A DNA stretch of 11,251 nucleotides, from positions 1 to 11,251 of the forward strand of contig JAJZKJ010000031.1 in the NCBI GenBank assembly GCA_021804195.1, written 5' to 3'. The position numbers and the translations under genes are program-made. Positions within the stretch are counted from its first letter, which is position 1. Each line of letters begins with the position of its first letter. The notes under the pieces are model-generated. The model did no database searches. It was not told the origin of the DNA and worked only from the letters and a program-made list of their open reading frames with translations. The stretch comes from Acidobacteriota bacterium (lineage in GTDB: Bacteria; Planctomycetota; Phycisphaerae; WQYP01; JAJZKJ01). This document shows, piece by piece, positions 7,118 through 11,251 of the stretch.

Positions 7118-9057
7118 CAGTGGCTCAATCCCTTCAATTTTTTCAGCAGTGATTCCCGTCCCCACCAGGGATCTGTCTTCGGCCCCTGATCCGGGGGTAC
7201 CTGAAGATACCGCAAAGACTGCGTCAGAATGGCCGAACATGCAGGCCCGGCCACGGTGCCGCCAAAATGTCCCAGATGCGGGTCCGGTTCATGCACCGAA
7301 ACCACGCAGACCAGACGCGGATCAGGCAGCGGACCGCCGGCAATAAAGGTGGCATTGTATTGGTGGGCATGATAGCCATCCTGACCGGCGATGGCCAGAT
7401 TGGCGGTGCCGGTTTTTCCGAACAATCGGTACAAGGGGGAAATGGCATATTGCCCTGTTCCACGTACCATTACCTGCTCCATGGCCATGCGTACCTCCTT
7501 CTCAATACCCGCGGGGACAATTTTTTTCCATGGCTGCGGACCAGCGATCTGGGACCAGGTTTCAAGCTTGCCCGGGCTTACCTCAACGGCCTTAATAATT
7601 TGGGGCGTTGGCAGCCAGCCGCCGTTGGCGATAGCGCATAAGCCACGGCAAAGTTGAAGGGGCGTCACGGCAATTCCGTAACCAAATGCCACGCTGGTCT
7701 CCATTCCTTTGGTCCATTGCGATTCCGGACGTACCATTCCGGGCGATTCACCCGGCAGTATACAGCCCGTCATGCGTCCGAAGCCAAAGCCATGAATGGC
7801 CCGATATTCCATGGGAATTCCCATTTTCCAGCCAATTTGAGTCATACCGATATTGCTGGAATAGACCAGAATATTCTCCACTGTCAGGCTCGGCCAACCC
7901 CCAACGTCTTTAATGAGTCGTCCGGTAGGATCCCGATATCGGCCATTATAAGTGTCAAAGACGGTATTAAGCGTTACAACATGATCTTTCAGCGCCCAGG
8001 AAAGATTAAACGGCTTGAATACCGAGCCAGGCTCATAAGGATCGGTGACCGCCCGGTTGCGCCAGAAATTCTCGGGTGTTTTCTGCCAGGTATTGGGATT
8101 CAGAGCGGGATAATTGGCCATGGCCAATATATCACCATTCCAGGGATTCATGACAATGGCCACGGCGCTGCGATCTTTAAATGCTTTTCCCGCCTTATCC
8201 AATTGATGTTGCGCTATTTGCTGGATGGTGGTATTGAGCGTCAACCACACACGCATGCCGTCACTCGGCAGGCGATAACCCTTTGATTTAATCCACAGCG
8301 CCCGCGCGGCGGCATCCTTCACATAAACCGCGTGGCCATTGCGGCCCACAAGCAGAGAATTCAATTGTTCTTCCAGTCCATTGAGTCCGCGTTCAGAGTT
8401 TGCGAAGCCAATGACCTGCCCGGCGAAATTTCCCAGTGGATAGACACGGCGCGTCGTGAGAATAAACCCGATACCATCCAAGGCGTGAAAATACTCCTGC
8501 GCCAGCGCCGGATGATGATGCCGCAGCGCCAGGCGGGACTTGGCGATCAAGGCACGTTTGATGGTTTCAAAACGGTGGTGGAACGCGTGATCGGCGTCAC
8601 GCTTCAGCCAGACAAACCGCCGCAATTCGCCATTATTGTAATAGAGCCGCGTTTTCAACCACGCGATAAAATCATCGGGATTTTCATTGAGGAGTCGGCC
8701 CATGGCCTTGGCCATAATTGTGTGGGATGCAACCAGTTGCGATCCGGTCAGCGCGTTAAGGTTGCCTTTCGGATCAAAGATGTAGCCGGGGTCGGCAAAC
8801 ATGTTGTAGATTCGGACGCTGCCGGCGATCAAAGTGGAATCGGCGGTGTAAATGGAGGCCCTGCGGGCCATGAGCGTCACGCGAACATCGTGCTGGGATT
8901 TCAGGCTGCCGACATCGGCCCGCGTAACATGGGTTTGAAGCCACATGACGCGGCCCGCCAGACCAATTAGTAAAACGGCGGAAGAAAACAGCACCAATGT
9001 GGTCAGCCGATCCGCCCGGCGCAGCGCTCGTACCTGATTGTCACCGTTTTCCATCAT
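7117..9057 (-). CDS. ftsI: Septal peptidoglycan transpeptidase (class B penicillin-binding protein, FtsI/PBP3)
   Basis: This is a class B penicillin-binding protein that cross-links septal peptidoglycan with FtsW. The 646 residues begin with a short cytoplasmic tail and one membrane helix (about 19-40). A periplasmic pedestal follows, then the transpeptidase domain with active-site SVFK (345-348), SSN (400-402) and KTGT (548-551). The assignment to FtsI rests on these motifs and on its place between ftsL and murE. In the pedestal, the segment ARRASIYTADSTLIA (64-78) replaces the usual RGxIxDRNG-like motif and is diverged. ATG codons at 9057 and 9054 are both possible starts, and an in-frame TGA lies about 20 bases upstream. 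A 108-base gap separates it from ftsL, and its stop overlaps the murE start. Confidence 0.93.
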   Translation of the reverse strand: MMENGDNQVRALRRADRLTTLVLFSSAVLLIGLAGRVMWLQTHVTRADVGSLKSQHDVRVTLMARRASIYTADSTLIAGSVRIYNMFADPGYIFDPKGNLNALTGSQLVASHTIMAKAMGRLLNENPDDFIAWLKTRLYYNNGELRRFVWLKRDADHAFHHRFETIKRALIAKSRLALRHHHPALAQEYFHALDGIGFILTTRRVYPLGNFAGQVIGFANSERGLNGLEEQLNSLLVGRNGHAVYVKDAAARALWIKSKGYRLPSDGMRVWLTLNTTIQQIAQHQLDKAGKAFKDRSAVAIVMNPWNGDILAMANYPALNPNTWQKTPENFWRNRAVTDPYEPGSVFKPFNLSWALKDHVVTLNTVFDTYNGRYRDPTGRLIKDVGGWPSLTVENILVYSSNIGMTQIGWKMGIPMEYRAIHGFGFGRMTGCILPGESPGMVRPESQWTKGMETSVAFGYGIAVTPLQLCRGLCAIANGGWLPTPQIIKAVEVSPGKLETWSQIAGPQPWKKIVPAGIEKEVRMAMEQVMVRGTGQYAISPLYRLFGKTGTANLAIAGQDGYHAHQYNATFIAGGPLPDPRLVCVVSVHEPDPHLGHFGGTVAGPACSAILTQSLRYLQVPPDQGPKTDPWWGRESLLKKLKGLSH

Positions 9058-9165
9058 CGTATCTGCGCCTGTATATCAAGGTTTTCCCGTCGTTACTTTC
9101 CAGACGCGCGCCCGGTCAATCGCCATCTGTTAATTGTCCATCGCTCTGGATTATCCGCTGCGGCC

Positions 9166-9474
9166 TCAAGGGGCTTTAAACACCGGCGTGGCATATATCA
9201 TCATGCCTGCCGACGTCGAAGTCGGCTGCGAGCCGGATTGGGCGGCTTGCATCTGTTTAATTCGGGCGGCTAACGCGAGCGGATTGGTATCAGCCGCAAT
9301 TTTTGTCTGCTGATCCCATAAGATCTCTCTGCGCCGGGCGATCTGCGCGGAGATGTGAGCGGACTGACTGGTAAGATCCAACCGCTTCTGGCGGATGCCA
9401 AACAGCAATCCAGCTACCACAAAAAAAGCGATGAGACAGGTAACTATTTTGAACATACCCGGGCCGCCATCCAT
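9166..9474 (-). CDS. ftsL: FtsL-like cell division protein
   Basis: This small bitopic protein of 102 residues has a short N-terminus, one membrane helix at about 8-27 and a charged, probably coiled-coil stretch at 28-60. It then has LWDQQTKIAADTNPLALA (52-69), a pattern usual in FtsL, and a low-complexity Ser/Thr/Gln tail. FtsL forms a periplasmic complex with FtsB and FtsQ that recruits and activates FtsI/FtsW. Sequence conservation in FtsL is weak, so the call rests on size, topology and its place before ftsI. The start is uncertain: ATG at 9474 is used here, ATG at 9456 has a better-placed GGATGG, and the frame extends to a TTG at 9486. FtsB/DivIC-like proteins share the same shape and cannot be excluded. 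Confidence 0.7.
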   Translation of the reverse strand: MDGGPGMFKIVTCLIAFFVVAGLLFGIRQKRLDLTSQSAHISAQIARRREILWDQQTKIAADTNPLALAARIKQMQAAQSGSQPTSTSAGMMIYATPVFKAP

Positions 9475-9541
9475 GACTGAGCACAACGATTCAATGCGTC
9501 ATTTCAATTCATTGTCCTGATTACGCTCTGGTAACCGCACC

Positions 9542-9549
9542 AAGCGCTT
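9542..9549. promoter_or_regulatory. CG-centred palindrome, possible operator
   Basis: AAGCGCTT is a perfect 8-bp palindrome just downstream of the predicted start point of the ftsL operon promoter (about 9555). Its AAnCGnTT core is the type bound by LacI-family repressors. The wider minus-strand context TGAAAGCGCTTG is partly like a catabolite repression (cre) site. The neighbouring regulator binds through an AraC-type domain and need not be the partner. Chance occurrence is quite possible. Confidence 0.3.
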
Positions 9550-9561
9550 TCACACGGCGAC

Positions 9562-9570
9562 ATTATAGCA
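9562..9570 (-). promoter_or_regulatory. Extended -10 promoter of the ftsL-ftsI-mur operon
   Basis: On the minus strand TGCTATAAT is a perfect extended -10 element: TG at 9570-9569, one base, then TATAAT at 9567-9562. No strong -35 lies at the standard distance, which extended -10 promoters tolerate. Transcription would start near 9555, leaving a leader of about 80 bases before the ftsL ATG at 9474. It is the best candidate promoter for the five cell-wall genes. Confidence 0.6.
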
Positions 9571-9612
9571 AACTCCGCTACCACAATGGAAGCGGTGGGC
9601 AAATACGCCAAG

Positions 9613-9645
9613 CCTGACGAATTGCCCTTACGGTTATTCGTCAGG
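9613..9645. repeat. Hairpin with 10-bp perfect stem and alternative partner
   Basis: CCTGACGAAT (9613-9622) pairs perfectly with ATTCGTCAGG (9636-9645) across a 13-base loop. A second copy of part of the right arm, GTCAGGC at 9651-9657, can pair with GCCTGAC at 9612-9618, so two structures exclude each other. No T-run follows on either strand, so it is not a standard intrinsic terminator. On the minus strand a TTGACA (9664-9659) lies just upstream. Confidence 0.5.
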
Positions 9646-9812
9646 GCTGTGTCAGGCGTGTCAAGCCAATGTTGAAATGACCAATTGGGACGGCAGCGTG
9701 TTCTGATTTTCCCTTCTGGCGTAAAATTGCATGACAGGCGATGATAGGGGCGATTATGGTGAACGCAGGAAGGAGGCCAAGGATTGGTTGTGATCAAAGT
9801 ACATAAGTCGCA

Positions 9813-9929
9813 GGCGTGGCAATTTCTCCGGGCGAACGGCGAAATCAACGGCATAAATGCCGGCGCTTAGAGAAGGGTTCGTCCTGGAAACTCGCCCCTC
9901 GGATCCCTGCCTGGATTTATTGCCACGCC
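9813..9929. repeat. Nested inverted repeat, possible structured RNA or small element
   Basis: The outer arms GGCGTGGCAAT (9813-9823) and ATTGCCACGCC (9919-9929) are perfect 11-bp complements, 95 bases apart. Inside them TCCG-GGCGA (9827-9835) pairs with TCGCC (9892-9896) and CGGA (9900-9903) around a 3-base bulge. A small hairpin CGGCA-TAAA-TGCCG (9849-9862) sits at the centre. The structure begins about 35 bases after the regulator's stop codon. It has no coding frame I recognise and no T-run. It could be a 3' untranslated structure, a small RNA, or a miniature palindromic repeat element. Confidence 0.4.
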
Positions 9930-9963
9930 CCAAGTCGCTTACATTGGTCGGAATTCTGGAAAA

Positions 9964-11181
9964 CTAAAAGACTCTGCGCCTCATGGAACGGCGAAAGGCA
10001 CCCGGCGTGGTGGCCTTTACACGGCGAAACACTTTCGTCATCTGACTCAAGGTGGCGAACCCGGCTTGCCATGCAATGTTTTGTATCTTGGTGTCCGTTT
10101 GCGTAAGCAATTCGGCGGCTCGCTCAAGTCGCCGCCGCATGATTTCATGCTTAACACTGTGGCCCAGATGGCGCTTGAAGGAATCGAATAATTTCCTTTC
10201 GGAAACGTGGACCTCCGCCGCCACCCGCTTCGCGGAAAGCGGATCGTGATACCGTGCTTTTATGATCTCCAGTGCGGCCAGGACATCTTCATCGGCTATG
10301 GCTAAAATATCCGTGGACCGCCGGACGGTAATGCCGCGAGGAGGAATCAATATTGGGCCATCTGGCGGAGCCTCGCCGCGCATCAGACCGTCCAGCAATT
10401 CCCCCGCGCGGTAGCCGATCCCTTCAAGATTATTGTCAATGCTGGACAGCGGTACCAAGGCAAACGGGCAGATCAAGCGATCATCGTTGCAGCCCAGCAC
10501 GGCGACGTCCTCTGGTATCCGTAATCCCGCGGTACAGCCAGCCTGAATCAGTTCAACCGCAAATTCATCCATTTGCGCAGTAGCGGCCAGTGGCTTGGGC
10601 AGTCGGGCGAGTTGCCGCCCGAGTTGCCGCAGCCGTTCCCGATCCGGACTGGCCGAACAGTTGATTACGTGGAATGTCACGCCCGCCGCCGCCGCGCCGA
10701 ACTCGAAAACCCTACATTTGACCAATTCAGGTCTGGTTCCAAGGCGGACGTAATATGCCAGATGTCTGAATCCGCGCTGGGTAAAATGTTCAATGGTCAG
10801 TTGCACAACCTTTTCCATATCAGCTGCCACTCTAGGAGCGGGGAATTGGTCAGTGTTGCCGATGTTCACGGTGGGCTTGTGGTAGTGCAGAATCCTGCGG
10901 TCGATGGAAACATTGACGCCGGCAACGCAGAGGATGCCATCGCCGTCCCACTTGGCTGGCAGCAGCGAATCATGCACCCAACTCAAGTCGAGATTCCATC
11001 CGGCCTGTTCGGCGTAGCGGGCGATGCCGCGGTGAATTTCCGGGGCGTACCAGGGTAGGGATAGCAAGACCCGTGGCGAAGTTGCGGCGCAGGCCCTGCT
11101 GGCCGGGGGCACTGTGGCCAATCTCGGTGATCCCACCCGCCGCTGTTTTACTATTTTCCGCATGTTCAAAAAGAATGCCAT
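9964..11181 (-). CDS. XylR-like transcriptional regulator (PBP1-like sensor fused to AraC HTH)
   Basis: The product of 405 residues has two parts. Residues of about 37-287 resemble the sugar-binding fold of LacI-type regulators. They start with RVLLSLPWYAPEIHRGIARY and end with VAVLGCNDDRLICPF and the SSIDNNLEGIGYRAGELLDG segment. Residues of about 297-400 are an AraC/XylS DNA-binding domain with both helix-turn-helix units, LSAKRVAAEVHVSERKLF and IQNIAWQAGFATLSQMTKVF. This architecture is that of E. coli XylR, which activates sugar-use genes when it binds its sugar. Here the ligand and targets are unknown; no sugar gene is visible, so the target may lie upstream outside the window. The first ATG (11181) follows an in-frame stop by only five codons and lacks a good ribosome binding site; ATG at 11163 is an alternative. 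It lies on the same strand as ftsL, 489 bases away, and probably is a separate unit. Confidence 0.9.
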   Translation of the reverse strand: MAFFLNMRKIVKQRRVGSPRLATVPPASRACAATSPRVLLSLPWYAPEIHRGIARYAEQAGWNLDLSWVHDSLLPAKWDGDGILCVAGVNVSIDRRILHYHKPTVNIGNTDQFPAPRVAADMEKVVQLTIEHFTQRGFRHLAYYVRLGTRPELVKCRVFEFGAAAAGVTFHVINCSASPDRERLRQLGRQLARLPKPLAATAQMDEFAVELIQAGCTAGLRIPEDVAVLGCNDDRLICPFALVPLSSIDNNLEGIGYRAGELLDGLMRGEAPPDGPILIPPRGITVRRSTDILAIADEDVLAALEIIKARYHDPLSAKRVAAEVHVSERKLFDSFKRHLGHSVKHEIMRRRLERAAELLTQTDTKIQNIAWQAGFATLSQMTKVFRRVKATTPGAFRRSMRRRVF

Positions 11182-11251
11182 AATTCGCCGTGGACGTCAA
11201 GCCCGGTCATGCTCCGGCGGGCACATCGCTCCTTGGTCGCCCCCCACCAGT

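Larger units (their letters stand above)
9475..9963. other. Non-coding stretch upstream of ftsL
   Basis: No convincing gene is seen here. A minus-strand frame at 9504-9854 has an unusual composition rich in Cys, His and Trp and matches nothing I recognise. The stretch holds an extended -10 promoter (9562-9570), a CG-centred palindrome (9542-9549), a hairpin (9613-9645) with a nearby TTGACA, and a nested inverted repeat (9813-9929). It occupies the place where mraZ and rsmH usually lie, but I see no recognisable remnant of either. An array of TGGG repeats like the MraZ box is also missing; only single TGGG copies occur. Confidence 0.6.

Noticed and set aside
7118..7240. 41-residue N-terminal extension of MurE
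   Set aside because: It lies wholly within the ftsI coding end in another frame; the TGATG overlap gives a natural start and a normal length.
9076..9126. Sixteen-residue minus-strand frame in the ftsL-ftsI gap
   Set aside because: It is very short, has no ribosome binding site and is expected by chance.
9580..9700. Possible MraZ-binding box (TGGG repeats) upstream of ftsL
   Set aside because: Only isolated TGGG copies occur, without the regular spacing of an MraZ box.
9504..9854. Minus-strand open frame of 116 codons in the gap upstream of ftsL
   Set aside because: Its composition is rich in Cys, His, Trp and Pro, it overlaps the promoter, operator-like palindrome and hairpin, and it resembles no family I know.
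9870..9890. GGTTCG segment resembling a tRNA T-loop
   Set aside because: The flanking bases do not form a T-stem and no acceptor, D or anticodon arms could be placed around it.

Overview
The window reads as chromosomal DNA of a diderm-type bacterium and is dominated by cell-wall genes. A minus-strand run, in transcription order ftsL-like, ftsI, murE, murF, mraY (9474 down to 3023), is a shortened division and cell wall (dcw) cluster. MurE carries the DNPR signature of enzymes that add meso-diaminopimelate, so the peptidoglycan is probably of the DAP type. The gene upstream of the cluster encodes a XylR-type regulator, with a periplasmic-binding-protein-like sensor fused to an AraC helix-turn-helix. 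Such regulators are common in the Planctomycetota/Verrucomicrobiota (PVC) group and also occur in Proteobacteria. A PVC bacterium, perhaps of the Phycisphaerae, is a reasonable but unproven guess.

Layout. Positions 1-198 (minus) hold the first 66 codons of a membrane protein, possibly of the HPP family. A divergent intergenic region (199-443) follows, with a 13-bp palindrome and candidate -10 elements for both directions. Positions 444-1796 (plus) encode a YihY/UPF0761 membrane protein with a C-terminal winged-helix-like extension. Positions 1817-3001 (plus) encode anhydro-N-acetylmuramic acid kinase (AnmK). AnmK converges on the end of mraY with only 21 bases between them. From 3023 to 9474 the minus strand carries mraY, murF, murE, ftsI and the ftsL-like gene. 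The murE/murF and ftsI/murE stop and start codons overlap, which points to translational coupling. Positions 9475-9963 contain no convincing gene but are rich in structure: a perfect extended -10 promoter for the ftsL-ftsI operon, a CG-centred palindrome near its predicted start point, a 10-bp hairpin with an alternative partner, and a nested inverted repeat of about 117 bp. Positions 9964-11181 (minus) encode the XylR-like regulator.

How it fits together. FtsL and FtsI act at the division septum. MurE and MurF finish the UDP-MurNAc-pentapeptide and MraY moves it onto the lipid carrier, giving lipid I. AnmK returns anhydro-MurNAc from wall turnover to metabolism, so the convergent pair joins synthesis and recycling of the same polymer. 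The usual mraZ and rsmH genes are absent upstream of ftsL, and murD, ftsW and murG do not follow mraY. No mobile element, CRISPR array, tRNA or rRNA was seen. The coding part is conventional; the least explained DNA is the 489-base gap at 9475-9963.
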